Below, piece by piece: positions 25,377 to 34,135 of a DNA stretch of 64,000 nt. Each line of letters begins with the position of its first letter. The first letter of the stretch is position 1. Source of the DNA: Deltaproteobacteria bacterium. GTDB lineage: Bacteria > Desulfobacterota > Desulfobacteria > Desulfobacterales > UBA5852. The position numbers and the translations under genes were made by a program. Under the pieces are notes generated by a model that saw only the letters and a list, made by a program, of their open reading frames with translations, did not search any database and had not been told where the DNA came from. Where the stretch lies: the NCBI GenBank assembly GCA_020444045.1, contig JAHLLS010000012.1:100477-164476 (forward strand). The letters run 5' to 3'.

Positions 25377-25988
25377 ATGCCTCAATGGATTCGAATCTGG
25401 ATGGTGACGCTTTTGTTGGCGGCTGCGGCCCCCCTTGGCGCCCAGGAATGGATTTACTGCCCGGCCGCCCCGGAAGAACTGGAACGCCAGTGCCGCCAGG
25501 CCGAAACAACCCTTCATGACAACCAGGAACAAATGGCGGTTGTCGGTGAACAGATGCTGAACCCCGACATCATTCTGGCCAAAGTGAACCGCAAGCCTGA
25601 CGAATCGGTTATCCGCTATAAACGACGGGTCATGCAGCAGCAAGGGGTCGCCACCCCCACAAGCAACCGCTGGCTGCCCGTGCGGGGCCGCTATTACGAT
25701 CCAAATCAGCAAATCATGTACGTAGCCCTGGATCGCCAAGCTTACTGGGAATACGTCTGGGAAACCCTGGCGCCGGATGAAGATTTCGCCCGCCGCACCT
25801 TCCTGGCACGCGAACGGATCAGTCAGCAATTCAAACAATCCCGCTTCACCGGGCCCGGCGGGATGCTGGTCCAATGGCGGCAAGCAGCCGAAGCAGCGGA
25901 GCGTTTTCGGCAGCAATGCTGCCAGCTGCTCCCGGCCGCGGACACGACGATGCCGCCTGTCATCCCTGGGAAGCAGGATCGCCCCTGA
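25377..25988 (+). CDS. Exported protein of unknown function
   Basis: 203 residues from ATG 25377, with CGGAG 9 nt upstream and a clean signal peptide (MPQWIRIWMVTLLLAAAAPLGA, cleavage near AQEW). The mature protein is hydrophilic, helical and rich in Gln, Glu and Arg, with cysteines at the N-terminus (YCPAAPEELERQCRQ) and a CC pair near the C-terminus, suggesting periplasmic disulphides. I do not recognise a family. It is the first of three same-strand envelope genes (25377-27289). The divergent neighbour is the HSDL2-like gene. Confidence 0.7.
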   Translation: MPQWIRIWMVTLLLAAAAPLGAQEWIYCPAAPEELERQCRQAETTLHDNQEQMAVVGEQMLNPDIILAKVNRKPDESVIRYKRRVMQQQGVATPTSNRWLPVRGRYYDPNQQIMYVALDRQAYWEYVWETLAPDEDFARRTFLARERISQQFKQSRFTGPGGMLVQWRQAAEAAERFRQQCCQLLPAADTTMPPVIPGKQDRP

Positions 25989-26186
25989 CGGTTACCCGCG
26001 CCTTGGCAGCCATGGCGTGGAGACCGTCCGTCAACCCCCATGGCCGCCGGCAATCGTTGACCGCGTCTTATTCCGCATTACTATTTCCATAGTCGCCTCG
26101 CAAACAATTGATCACGGCCGCCTCCTTTTAGACGATGGCGGCCCCACAGCCGGCATGGCTTCCGGCCCGAACAAAGGCATGGATTG

Positions 26187-26714
26187 ATGAAAATACCCCG
26201 CAAAAAGCAGGTCCCATGGTGGCTTCTGTTATACCTGAGCATCTTTCTGGTCGGATGTGCCGGTGGCGGTGCGATGTCCTACACAGGCCGGCTGGCAAAA
26301 CCCGAAAGCCGCATCATGCTCGCCGACGGTGACGTCCATGAACTCAGGTGGCAGACCAGCGACATCGCCATTGAGGCAACCTACGCCCTTTCGCCCAATG
26401 AGCTCGATCTGGCCGGTCTTGTCCAACTGCAAAGCAAGCTGACCCACTATCCCATTGTGGAATACCTGCGCATCGAGGCCCATGCCCTGGATGGCGAAGG
26501 CATTATCCTGGGCAGCTATCCGCTGTGGAGGGCCGGCGCGAATGCCGAACCCTTTTTCATCAACTGGGCCTTTCAACGCCGTTTTCCCGTTCCCGAGGGA
26601 ACCCGGGCCATCACCTTCAGTTACCGCGGCCGCATGCGGGATGGCGGTGGCTGGGGGCCTATTGGCAATCGGGATGATGGTGGCATCAGTTGGGATTTCT
26701 GGCATACGCCGTGA
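26187..26714 (+). CDS. Lipoprotein of unknown function (SYTGR family, copy 2)
   Basis: 175 residues. The signal peptide ends in the lipobox LVGC. The mature N-terminus CAGGGAMSYTGRLAKPESRIML and the C-terminus ISWDFWHTP match the lipoprotein at 3745, and the central beta-rich region aligns in length, with the shared pieces LDA/GEGIILGSYPLWR versus LDADGIILDTHRLWS. Two copies of a rare lipoprotein in one window point to a lineage-specific family. ATG 26187 is preferred over the overlapping TTG. The following DUF4124 gene begins 32 nt downstream. Confidence 0.8.
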   Translation: MKIPRKKQVPWWLLLYLSIFLVGCAGGGAMSYTGRLAKPESRIMLADGDVHELRWQTSDIAIEATYALSPNELDLAGLVQLQSKLTHYPIVEYLRIEAHALDGEGIILGSYPLWRAGANAEPFFINWAFQRRFPVPEGTRAITFSYRGRMRDGGGWGPIGNRDDGGISWDFWHTP

Positions 26715-26746
26715 GGACAGGATGATCCCCTGAAAGGGAAAGCCGT

Positions 26747-27289
26747 ATGCGCACCATGACACGTCAGGCCGGGTGGTTGGTCATTTGCTTGCTGCTGTGG
26801 GGCAACCCTCCGGCCGCGGCCAATCTCTACCACTGGACGGATGCCCAAGGTGTCCGGCATTTTTCCAATAGGCCGCCGCCGGATGGCGCCGATGCCACGG
26901 TGCTGGTGGAAGAAATCCCTTATGACCCGGAGTCCGACGACAAGCGCCGTGCGCAGGAAGACGCCATGCTGCGGGAAAGTGAGTCCGCCGAAACACAGGA
27001 GCGTCTGGAAAAAGCGGAGCGGGACGCCGAGGAGGCACGGCGCCAGGCGGAAGCGGCCCGGCGCAAAGCCGACCAGCTGGAAAAAGAATTGGAAGAAAGT
27101 GAAGAGGATCGATCCTATGGGGTCTATTACCCCCGGCGCCGTCCACCGGGCTATCGTCCCCCCGGCCAGCGTCCCCCGGGGCAGCGCCCACCAGGCTGGC
27201 GCCCCAAACCGGAACTCTACGACCCTACCCCTCCCAAACCGTGGCAGCAGCCGCGCGATAGCAGCCCCCGGGGGCGCGACCCCAGGTAA
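26747..27289 (+). CDS. DUF4124 protein with coiled coil and proline/arginine-rich tail
   Basis: 180 residues. A signal peptide (LVICLLLWGNPPAAA) is followed by a DUF4124 domain (NLYHWTDAQGVRHFSNRPPP), a short beta domain often found on periplasmic proteins of this group. Residues about 65-115 are a highly charged coiled coil (EAMLRESES.., ERLEKAERDAEEARRQAEAARRK). The tail repeats PPGYRPPGQRPPGQRPPGW, perhaps binding peptidoglycan or an outer-membrane partner. It converges on the pal gene. Confidence 0.8.
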   Translation: MRTMTRQAGWLVICLLLWGNPPAAANLYHWTDAQGVRHFSNRPPPDGADATVLVEEIPYDPESDDKRRAQEDAMLRESESAETQERLEKAERDAEEARRQAEAARRKADQLEKELEESEEDRSYGVYYPRRRPPGYRPPGQRPPGQRPPGWRPKPELYDPTPPKPWQQPRDSSPRGRDPR

Positions 27290-27356
27290 ACGCAGCGGCG
27301 GTAAGTGCGTCCAGCCACACCATCGCCTGGACCGCCGTGTTCAAATCCGATAGGGA

Positions 27357-27929
27357 TCAATCAAATTCGAAATGGGCCCGCCTGTTTTTTGCCCAGGCGG
27401 CTTCATCGTTGCCCGTATCCAGCGGACGCTCCTCGCCAAAGCTGAGGGTTCGAATGCGGCTTTCCGGCACACCCAGATCCTGCATGAAGCGTTTGACGCC
27501 TTCGGCGCGCCGTTCGCCCAGCGCTAAATTGTACTCGGTGGTGCCGCGATTATCGCAATGCCCCTCGATGATAATGCTCAAATGGGCGTTGCGCATCATC
27601 CACTCCGCCTTGGCTTTCAATATGGTCTGGGCCTCGGCGCTGAGCGCCGAACTGTCAAATTCAAAAAAGATATCCTGGTTGATAAACCGCTCGCGGTTCA
27701 TGACCACCCCGTCGGCCGTAACGATTTCGTCCGTCGGGCCCTCGTCGATCATGGGTTGACCCGTCAGATTTTCTTCGCTCATGCCGCTGCCCCCTGCGGT
27801 TTCGCCGGCACCCGCAGCAGGCGCACTCATGGCGGCCCCCGTGTCGATGACTTTTTTCTGGCAGCCCACGGCCGTCAGGATAAAACCGATACAAATGACG
27901 ATACCAATAAGGTTCCATCGTCTGTCCAT
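27357..27929 (-). CDS. pal: Peptidoglycan-associated lipoprotein (OmpA-like)
   Basis: 190 residues from ATG 27929 (GAGGT 7 nt upstream). Lipobox TAVGC after a short signal peptide, a low-complexity Gly/Ala linker, then a complete OmpA C-terminal domain: [46 protein letters not shown] and [28 protein letters not shown]. This is the Pal arrangement, anchoring the outer membrane to peptidoglycan. No tol genes are adjacent here, which is unusual for Pal; another OmpA-family lipoprotein is the alternative reading. Confidence 0.88.
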   Translation of the reverse strand: MDRRWNLIGIVICIGFILTAVGCQKKVIDTGAAMSAPAAGAGETAGGSGMSEENLTGQPMIDEGPTDEIVTADGVVMNRERFINQDIFFEFDSSALSAEAQTILKAKAEWMMRNAHLSIIIEGHCDNRGTTEYNLALGERRAEGVKRFMQDLGVPESRIRTLSFGEERPLDTGNDEAAWAKNRRAHFEFD

Positions 27930-28213
27930 AGCGTTTACCTCGTTTTGTCGGTTAGGGTTAGGGGCGGCAGCACAAGGCTCTCGGCTGCCGAACAAGGCGT
28001 TGACGTCGTTTTCGGGAAGGATGACCGCGCATTCCCGCGATCGGCCCCGTCCTGATCGGATCGAAAAAAGCGCTGACCCGGACAGGCCAGAGCCTCTTTC
28101 ACACGTTGGAAGTTTTATATAAGCCAGTCCATGAATTTGATCAAGGGCGATCGTCAGGATGCGATGGGCGGGCACCGGACAGTGATTGCGATTTTTGGAC
28201 GCGCGCTTATAGT

Positions 28214-28261
28214 TAGTGCCCATCCAGAATCGGCAAATTGGTCATTTATGGATGGGCACTA
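28214..28261. repeat. Inverted repeat upstream of the gene at 28316
   Basis: TAGTGCCCATCCA (28214-28226) and its exact complement (28249-28261) are separated by 22 nt. The arms resemble the outer arms of the 14238-14379 palindrome (GTGTCC/CAGAAATG). It sits in the 386-nt gap between the divergent pal gene and the gene at 28316; no other feature is evident in that gap. Confidence 0.55.
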
Positions 28262-28315
28262 GTTAGGATAAGCCCTTAAACAAACAAGGTTCGATACCGA
28301 ACCGGAAAGGACGCC

Positions 28316-28570
28316 ATGGTCGACGTTCTCGTTGCCATCATTGCCGGCTGCAGCGTTTTTTTACTCTTCATGCTGGTCTTCATCCGCCGGGACGATCGCG
28401 GCCAGCGCGGCGGACGACTGGGCGGTTGCCGTCATCATCCCCCCGGCGAAGGATGTGAGCGTTGTCACAATGCTCCCCAAGCAGGCACGATCCATCCGTA
28501 CCCGAGCGAACTAGCGGCCGATGATGCCGGCAATTCTCAGAATAAGGCCGACCGATCATCACCCGCATGA
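28316..28570 (+). CDS. Small membrane protein with Cys/His cluster, unknown function
   Basis: 84 residues with AAAGGA 6 nt before the ATG. One N-terminal membrane helix (VLVAIIAGCSVFLLFMLVFI), then a basic stretch and GGCRHHPPGEGCERCHNAP, whose Cys and His spacing could bind a metal. The C-terminal part is low complexity. No family recognised. It converges on the recombinase gene. Confidence 0.5.
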   Translation: MVDVLVAIIAGCSVFLLFMLVFIRRDDRGQRGGRLGGCRHHPPGEGCERCHNAPQAGTIHPYPSELAADDAGNSQNKADRSSPA

Positions 28571-28589
28571 GATTGGTCAAAGGGGATGC

Positions 28590-29192
28590 CTACAAGGCGT
28601 GATCGAAGATACTCTTGAAATCCTGGGGCTCCAGACAGAGATAATCGAGGGTCTGGCGACGCGTGGCGTGATGGAAATACGTGCTCAAGCGCGAAAGATC
28701 GGTACCGAAGGTGGCGAACTGGTGATAGCCCCATGTCTTGCGGAGGGAATTGGCGCCGTAATTGCCTTCCAGACCGATGGCTTTGCACCAGGACTTGACC
28801 AGCCGATGAACCGAGGATGGCAGGAGAACGTCCCCCCGCCGGCTTGGAAACAAAAAATGCGGTGTTCCCGCCAGCCCGGATGGACGACGGAAATTCATTC
28901 CCAGGTTTGCGACCGCTTCATAGCAGACCTGGTTGAAGCCCATTTTTAGCCTCCGCCCGGTCCGATTTTCGTGGATCACGAGAGACGCCCCCGGCGCCAG
29001 GTGGGCCACTTGGTCGTAGGTCAGGCTGAGGAGATCGGAAACCCGCAGGGGCATATTGATCCCCAGGGTGAACAATGCCAAGTCCCTGGGGCGCTGGACG
29101 AGAAGATTCTTGATGCGCTTGATGTCCGCCAGGTAACGAATGGGCTCCACCTTGATGTGGGCCCCCTTGCGCGGACGATTGTCACACGTCAT
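28590..29192 (-). CDS. Small tyrosine recombinase (phage integrase-type catalytic domain)
   Basis: 200 residues, the catalytic domain only, without an N-terminal core-binding domain. Motifs in order: first Arg in NMPLRVSDLLSLTYDQV, the beta-hairpin Lys region ENRTGRRLK, box II NSLRKTWGYHQF (the usual HxxR has Asn for His), then HHATRRQTLDYL with the candidate nucleophile Tyr. Start ATG 29192 overlaps the stop of the upstream 57-residue gene by four bases (ATGA), indicating translational coupling. No attachment sites or cargo were seen nearby, so it may act in trans or be a resident relative of integron/Xer enzymes. Confidence 0.82.
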   Translation of the reverse strand: MTCDNRPRKGAHIKVEPIRYLADIKRIKNLLVQRPRDLALFTLGINMPLRVSDLLSLTYDQVAHLAPGASLVIHENRTGRRLKMGFNQVCYEAVANLGMNFRRPSGLAGTPHFLFPSRRGDVLLPSSVHRLVKSWCKAIGLEGNYGANSLRKTWGYHQFATFGTDLSRLSTYFHHATRRQTLDYLCLEPQDFKSIFDHAL

Positions 29193-29362
29193 ATGCGCGT
29201 GACGGCACTGCTTTTGACATGAAACACTTTGTCGGGACGCTCGACTTTGACGGCCACCTTGCCGTTTTTGAATTCTTTCACCACAGTACCTTCCACTGCT
29301 CCTATCCAGAATGCATCGACCGTGACTTTTACACGTTGACCCAGGTAAGATTGGCTTTCCAT
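29189..29362 (-). CDS. 57-residue SH3/KOW-like protein coupled to the recombinase
   Basis: Strong ribosome site (AAAGGAG, 5 nt before ATG 29362) and a stop that overlaps the recombinase start. The sequence is beta-rich: LGQRVKVTVDAFWIGAVEGT, then VVKEFKNGKVAVKVERPDKVF, the pattern of a small SH3-like or KOW barrel. It may bind nucleic acid or the recombinase and act as an accessory factor (inference). AT-rich DNA (29380-29460) lies upstream and probably contains the promoter. Confidence 0.7.
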   Translation of the reverse strand: MESQSYLGQRVKVTVDAFWIGAVEGTVVKEFKNGKVAVKVERPDKVFHVKSSAVTRI

Positions 29363-29590
29363 CGGCGCTCCTTTCGATATAATAATGCCAAGTTACTAAA
29401 AAAAATAAGTAATAGTTGGCCAAAGTCAAGTTTTTTGCCAAATTTTATACAATGAGCTGATAAAAGTTAGTGAATAAAGCCGTTATTCTCCGTCCCGCGC
29501 CTCTCCTCCAACAGCGTCACGACCATACGGCCGCTCCCGAATGGCACCGAATAACGAGCGCCGGCATCCGCCAAGCCGCCGCCCGCCCAA

Positions 29591-29619
29591 TTGACTTTTG
29601 ACCGCACGACGATTAATCT
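29591..29619 (+). promoter_or_regulatory. Possible promoter for the alcohol dehydrogenase gene
   Basis: TTGACT (29591-29596), 17-nt spacer, TAATCT (29614-29619). The -35 is good and the -10 weak. The remaining DNA from 29363 to 29715 shows no gene. Confidence 0.35.
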
Positions 29620-29715
29620 GGCGTTATCGTATGATGAGAATGCGGTCAGCGGCAACCGACCGGACACTTTGCGCTTGAGGCCATTACGCATCATCGCACC
29701 CAAGTGAGCCCATCC

Positions 29716-30867
29716 ATGGAAAGCTTGCGAAAATTCGTTGCCCCTGAAATTGTGTTCGGTGCCGGCGCACTCGCCCTCGCCGGACGCTACGCACGCAACC
29801 TGGGGGCCAGCAAGGTTTTTCTGGTATCGGATCCGGGCGTCGAAAAAGCGGGTTGGACCGATGCGGTCGCCCAAAGCCTGGAAGCGGAGTCACTGGACTA
29901 CGCCCGCTACACGGCTGTCAGCCCCAATCCCCGCGCCGAGGAAGTGATGGTGGGGGCGGAACGGTACGCACGCCAGGCCTGCGACGTCATTATCGCCGTG
30001 GGGGGCGGCAGCCCGATGGACTGTGCCAAGGCCATTGGCGTGGTCCACACCAACCGCCGCCATGTGCTGGAGTTCGAGGGCGTCGACCGCGTGGATATCC
30101 CCGGGCCACCGTTGATTTGCATTCCGACCACGGCCGGTACGTCGTCCGATGTCTCCCAATTCGCGATCGTCAGTAATCACTTTGAAAAACGTAAAATCGC
30201 CATCCTCAGCAAAAGCGTGATTCCCGACGTGGCCCTGGTGGATTCGCAACCCACCACCACGATGGACGCCTATTTGACGGCCTGCACAGGAATGGATGCC
30301 ATGGTGCACGCCCTGGAAGCCCTGGTGTCCAATGCCGGTTCCGATCTGACCGACCTGCACGCCCGTGAGGCCATTCGCCGCCTGCACACCTACCTGCCCC
30401 AGGCCATTGCCAGGCCACGGGACATTGCCATTCGCCAAGAGGTCATGTTCGGCAGCCTGTCCGCCGGACTGGCCTTCTCCAATGCAAGCCTGGGGGCGGT
30501 GCATGCCATGGCGCACAGCATCGGCGGCAGTTTCGATTTGCCCCACGGCGAGAGCAACAGCCTGCTGATCGATCATGTCATACGGTTCAATTGGTCCCAG
30601 GCCGGCGATAAGTATAGGACTTTAGCACCTGTTTTCGGGCTGCAGCTGGAAGGGGCCTCGTCCCCCGAAACCTGCGAAGCGATTGTGGACGCCATGACCC
30701 GGTTTAAAATCCGGTGCGGCATCAACCGCACCCTCAAGGATTGCGGCATCCGCAAGGAGGACATCCCGCTTTTGGCGCGCATGGCCGTGAACGACCCCTG
30801 CATGGCCACCAACCCTGTTGCCCCAACCATCAGCGACATCGAGACCGTCTATGCCCAAGCCCTTTGA
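29716..30867 (+). CDS. Iron-containing alcohol dehydrogenase
   Basis: 383 residues from ATG 29716; a GTG at 29704 is an alternative. The family III alcohol dehydrogenase fold has the nucleotide loop GGGSPMDCAKAIGVV and the metal-site segments DAYLTACTGMDAMVHALEA and AVHAMAHSIGGSFDLPHGESNSLLIDHV, with the Asp/His ligands in place. It oxidises a primary alcohol or reduces an aldehyde with NAD(P). The 3' end overlaps the start of a hybrid histidine kinase gene by 17 nt, so the two are probably co-expressed. Confidence 0.92.
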   Translation: MESLRKFVAPEIVFGAGALALAGRYARNLGASKVFLVSDPGVEKAGWTDAVAQSLEAESLDYARYTAVSPNPRAEEVMVGAERYARQACDVIIAVGGGSPMDCAKAIGVVHTNRRHVLEFEGVDRVDIPGPPLICIPTTAGTSSDVSQFAIVSNHFEKRKIAILSKSVIPDVALVDSQPTTTMDAYLTACTGMDAMVHALEALVSNAGSDLTDLHAREAIRRLHTYLPQAIARPRDIAIRQEVMFGSLSAGLAFSNASLGAVHAMAHSIGGSFDLPHGESNSLLIDHVIRFNWSQAGDKYRTLAPVFGLQLEGASSPETCEAIVDAMTRFKIRCGINRTLKDCGIRKEDIPLLARMAVNDPCMATNPVAPTISDIETVYAQAL

Positions 30868-32605
30868 ACCGGAGCCTCATTACGCGCTGACCCGACGGCG
30901 CATTATCGGCCTGGGAGAACGCAGCGTCCGTAAGAACTATTATCCCCAGCTGCAGCAGCGGCTCGAAGAACTCAAACGCAGTGAACTGCGGTATCGCGCC
31001 TTGTTCGAAAATTCCCCCATTTCACTATGGGAAGAGGATTTCAGCCGTTTAAAGACCCATTTCGACCACCTCAAAAAAGACGGCGTTGAAGATTTCAACC
31101 GCTATTTCTCGGACCACCCCGAAGAAATCACGCGATGCATTCGCATGGTCCGGATCGTCGATGTGAACCGATCGACCCTCGCGCTCTACGAAGCCGTTAG
31201 CAAGAAAGAGCTGCTGGGCAGCATCCACCGCATTCTGCCGCAGACCGCCCAAAGGGTTCTTAAAACAGAGCTTGTGGCCATGGCCCAGGCCGGCCGCTTC
31301 GAAATTGAATGCATCAACCGGACCCTCAAGGGCAACGATCGCCACCTGTTGATCAAATCTTCCATTCCGCCCGGATATGAGGACAGCTGGGAACGCGTAT
31401 TCATATCGGTGTATGACCTGACCGAACGCATCGAGGCCGAAAAGGAAAAAAAAGACCTTGGGCGGCAGCTGCGCCAGGCCCAAAAGATGGAGGCCGTCGG
31501 CACGCTGGCCGGCGGCATTGCCCACGATTTCAACAACATCCTTTCCGCCGTGATCGGATTCACCGAAATGGCCATGGAAGATGCCCCGCCGGATACCGCA
31601 CTCACCTACAACATGGAGCAGGTGCTCCAGGCCGGCCTGCGGGCCAAACACCTCGTCCAGCAGATTCTGGCCTTCAGCCGGCAGAGCGAACACGAAATGA
31701 AGCCGGTCCAGTTGGACCGGATTATCAAGGAAGCCTGCGCGCTGCTGCGGGCCTCGCTGCCCACCACCATCGATATCCGCATGGACATCCAAACGGATGC
31801 CTTTATCATGGGCGACCCCACCCAGATGCATCAGGTACTGATGAATCTCGGCACCAATGCCGGACATGCCATGCGCGACCGTGGCGGAAGGTTGGTCGTC
31901 ATACTCCGGGAAGCGACGATAGAAGAACTACGCGAAAAAGGGCTTCCGAGAATGGACGCCGAAGCCTATCTTCAGCTGGTGGTTCAGGACACCGGCCAGG
32001 GCATCCCCCCCACCATCGTGGACCGTATTTTCGATCCATTTTTCACCACCAAAGAACACACCGAGGGCACCGGTATGGGGCTCTCCGTGGCCCACGGCAT
32101 CATCAAGAGCCACGGCGGTTTGATCGATGTCGAAAGCCAGGTCGGCCGGGGAACCACCTTTCACATCTACCTGCCGAAAATCATGCCCCGCGCCAAGGCC
32201 CACCACCATAGCGCCCTGCCCCTGCCGTCCGGGAGTGAACGCGTCTTGTTGGTGGATGACGAAACCATGCTGGTGGACATGGGCCGGCAGGTTCTGACAC
32301 GTTTGGGATATCAGGTAACGGCCTGCACGAGCAGTGTCGAAGCGCTGCAGCATTTCCAGAACGACCCGGCGGCCTTCGACCTGGTTATTACCGACATGAC
32401 CATGCCGCACCTGACCGGCAAAGAACTGGCCACCGCCCTATTGAAAATCAAGCCGGCCCTCCCCATTATTCTGTGTACGGGTTTCAGTGAAACCATTACG
32501 GAAGAAACCGCCAAACGCATCGGCATCAAAGCGTTTATCCTGAAGCCGATCGTTATGAGTGATCTGGCTGAAACCATGCGCAAGGTGCTCGACAGCCCGC
32601 TTTGA
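30851..32605 (+). CDS. Hybrid histidine kinase with PAS-like sensor and C-terminal receiver
   Basis: 584 residues from ATG 30851, which lies inside the end of the alcohol dehydrogenase gene. No membrane helix is seen, so it is cytoplasmic. Order: a PAS-like region ([22 protein letters not shown], about 35-190), phosphoacceptor helix with [17 protein letters not shown] (H225), ATPase domain ([30 protein letters not shown]) and a receiver with VLLVDDE, phospho-acceptor D515 in VITDMTMP and KP in FILKPI. It probably senses a cytoplasmic signal linked to alcohol metabolism. No cognate regulator gene is adjacent. Confidence 0.9.
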   Translation: MPKPFEPEPHYALTRRRIIGLGERSVRKNYYPQLQQRLEELKRSELRYRALFENSPISLWEEDFSRLKTHFDHLKKDGVEDFNRYFSDHPEEITRCIRMVRIVDVNRSTLALYEAVSKKELLGSIHRILPQTAQRVLKTELVAMAQAGRFEIECINRTLKGNDRHLLIKSSIPPGYEDSWERVFISVYDLTERIEAEKEKKDLGRQLRQAQKMEAVGTLAGGIAHDFNNILSAVIGFTEMAMEDAPPDTALTYNMEQVLQAGLRAKHLVQQILAFSRQSEHEMKPVQLDRIIKEACALLRASLPTTIDIRMDIQTDAFIMGDPTQMHQVLMNLGTNAGHAMRDRGGRLVVILREATIEELREKGLPRMDAEAYLQLVVQDTGQGIPPTIVDRIFDPFFTTKEHTEGTGMGLSVAHGIIKSHGGLIDVESQVGRGTTFHIYLPKIMPRAKAHHHSALPLPSGSERVLLVDDETMLVDMGRQVLTRLGYQVTACTSSVEALQHFQNDPAAFDLVITDMTMPHLTGKELATALLKIKPALPIILCTGFSETITEETAKRIGIKAFILKPIVMSDLAETMRKVLDSPL

Positions 32606-32674
32606 AACGGCTGCTCCGGCTGCCTGGCCCGCTGCGTCCATCGCCCACCCCCTTTGCCTTCAAGGAGGCGCCTC

Positions 32675-33898
32675 ATGGAACACTTCGACCCCGAGGAAGC
32701 CATTGCCCGGGTTCAACGCGAGTTCGGCGAACATGGCGGCGTGTGCCCGTCCATTTCGCGCTCGTCCACGTTTACGGTCATGACCCCTGAAACCATGCCG
32801 GAAATATTCAAGGGGGTCCGTGGACCGGATCAGGGCGGATGTTATCTCTACAGTCGGCATTTCAACCCGACCGTGGATGTCCTGGCGCGGTATCTGGCGG
32901 CCATGGAGAACACCGAATATGCCATCTGCACGGCCAGCGGCATGGCCGCCATTGCCTGCACTCTGCTGCAGTTGTGCCGGCAGGGCGACCATATCGTGGC
33001 CAGCCGCACGATTTACGGTGGCACCCACGCCCTGCTGGAGGACCTGCTGCCCAACTGGGGCATCAGCGTCACCTTTGTCGATCCGACCCGGGCGGAAGCC
33101 TTTGAAGATGCCGCGCGTCCCGAAACCCGAGTGTATTACACCGAGACCGTGGGCAATCCCACGCTGGGGGTGGCCGACATCCCGGCCCTGGCCCGCAGCG
33201 CTCGGGCCCGGGACATCACCCTTGTGGTGGACAACACCTTCACCCCCATGGTGATGTCACCTGCGGTGATGGGCGCCGACATCGTCGTCTATTCCATGAC
33301 CAAGTTCATCAACGGCGCCAGCGACCTGATTGCCGGTGCCATCTGCGCCCGCCGGGGCTTTATCCGTGAGCTGATGGACCTGCATACGGGACGCGCCATG
33401 CTCCTGGGCCCCACCATGGACCCGCGCGCCGCCTTTGACATCATCCAGCGCATTCCCCACCTGGCGGTGCGCATGCGCGAACACAGCCGCCGGGCTTTGG
33501 CCATCGCCGAACACTTGCAGACATGGGGCCTGACCGTCACCTATCCCGGGCTGCCGGCCTTCCCCCAGCACGCGCAAATGCGCGCGATGATGAACCCGGG
33601 CTACGGCTGGGGGGGCATGCTGACCATCGACTGCGGCACCCAGAAAAAGGCCGAGGCCGTCATGGATCGCCTGCAAAATACCGAGCGCTTTGGCTTCATG
33701 GCCGTGTCTTTGGGGTATTTCGACACGCTGATGTCGTGTTCCGGCAGCTCGACCTCTTCGGAAATCGATGAAAACGAACAACGCGCCATGGGGCTCTCCC
33801 CGGGGCTGATGCGCCTGTCCGTCGGACTGACCGGCAACCTCGAGGAGCGTCTGAAACAACTGCAGCGGGCTTTACAGGCCTGCGATTTGATCGGGTGA
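32675..33898 (+). CDS. Cys/Met metabolism PLP-dependent lyase (methionine gamma-lyase-like)
   Basis: 407 residues with AAGGAGG upstream of ATG 32675. PLP-binding signature: TASGMAAIACTLLQL, YTETVGNPTLGVADIPALA, VVDNTFTPM and the Schiff-base lysine in YSMTKFINGASD (K210). The family includes cystathionine gamma-synthase, beta/gamma-lyases and methionine gamma-lyase; the last is closest by eye, but the reaction is not certain. It lies 69 nt downstream of the kinase gene on the same strand. Confidence 0.9.
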   Translation: MEHFDPEEAIARVQREFGEHGGVCPSISRSSTFTVMTPETMPEIFKGVRGPDQGGCYLYSRHFNPTVDVLARYLAAMENTEYAICTASGMAAIACTLLQLCRQGDHIVASRTIYGGTHALLEDLLPNWGISVTFVDPTRAEAFEDAARPETRVYYTETVGNPTLGVADIPALARSARARDITLVVDNTFTPMVMSPAVMGADIVVYSMTKFINGASDLIAGAICARRGFIRELMDLHTGRAMLLGPTMDPRAAFDIIQRIPHLAVRMREHSRRALAIAEHLQTWGLTVTYPGLPAFPQHAQMRAMMNPGYGWGGMLTIDCGTQKKAEAVMDRLQNTERFGFMAVSLGYFDTLMSCSGSSTSSEIDENEQRAMGLSPGLMRLSVGLTGNLEERLKQLQRALQACDLIG

Positions 33899-33929
33899 AT
33901 GGGTAAATAAAGTGGGGGGGCGGCCCTCC

Positions 33930-34121
33930 TCAGGAACCGCCTTTTTCAGCATCGTCGGCCTGTGCCGCAAGCGCCGTCAGGACTTCTTCGGTCAGGGCGT
34001 ATGAGGTTTCCGTGGCGCCGAAGCGGATCGGCCCGATCCGACCGGAGCGGATGGGAAAGAGGTCCGCCTCGTCCTTATCCGTCTCTTTGGGTGGCCCATC
34101 GAACAGATCCATCTGGTTCAT
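33930..34121 (-). CDS. Small acidic protein downstream of parC, unknown function
   Basis: 63 residues beginning MNQMDLFDGPPKETDKDEADLF, with a GAGGGG site before ATG 34121; an upstream ATG at 34136 overlaps the parC stop (TGATG). The remainder (IRSGRIGPIRFGATETSYALTEEVLTALAAQADD) is helical and soluble. No family recognised. It is translationally coupled to parC, so a topoisomerase-linked role is possible but not supported by sequence. Confidence 0.6.
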   Translation of the reverse strand: MNQMDLFDGPPKETDKDEADLFPIRSGRIGPIRFGATETSYALTEEVLTALAAQADDAEKGGS

Positions 34122-34135
34122 CGCCCGCCCCTCCA

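Noticed and set aside
24855..25916. 353-codon minus-strand frame joining the HSDL2-like region and the divergent exported protein
   Set aside because: It overlaps two better-supported genes in other frames and runs through their promoter region.
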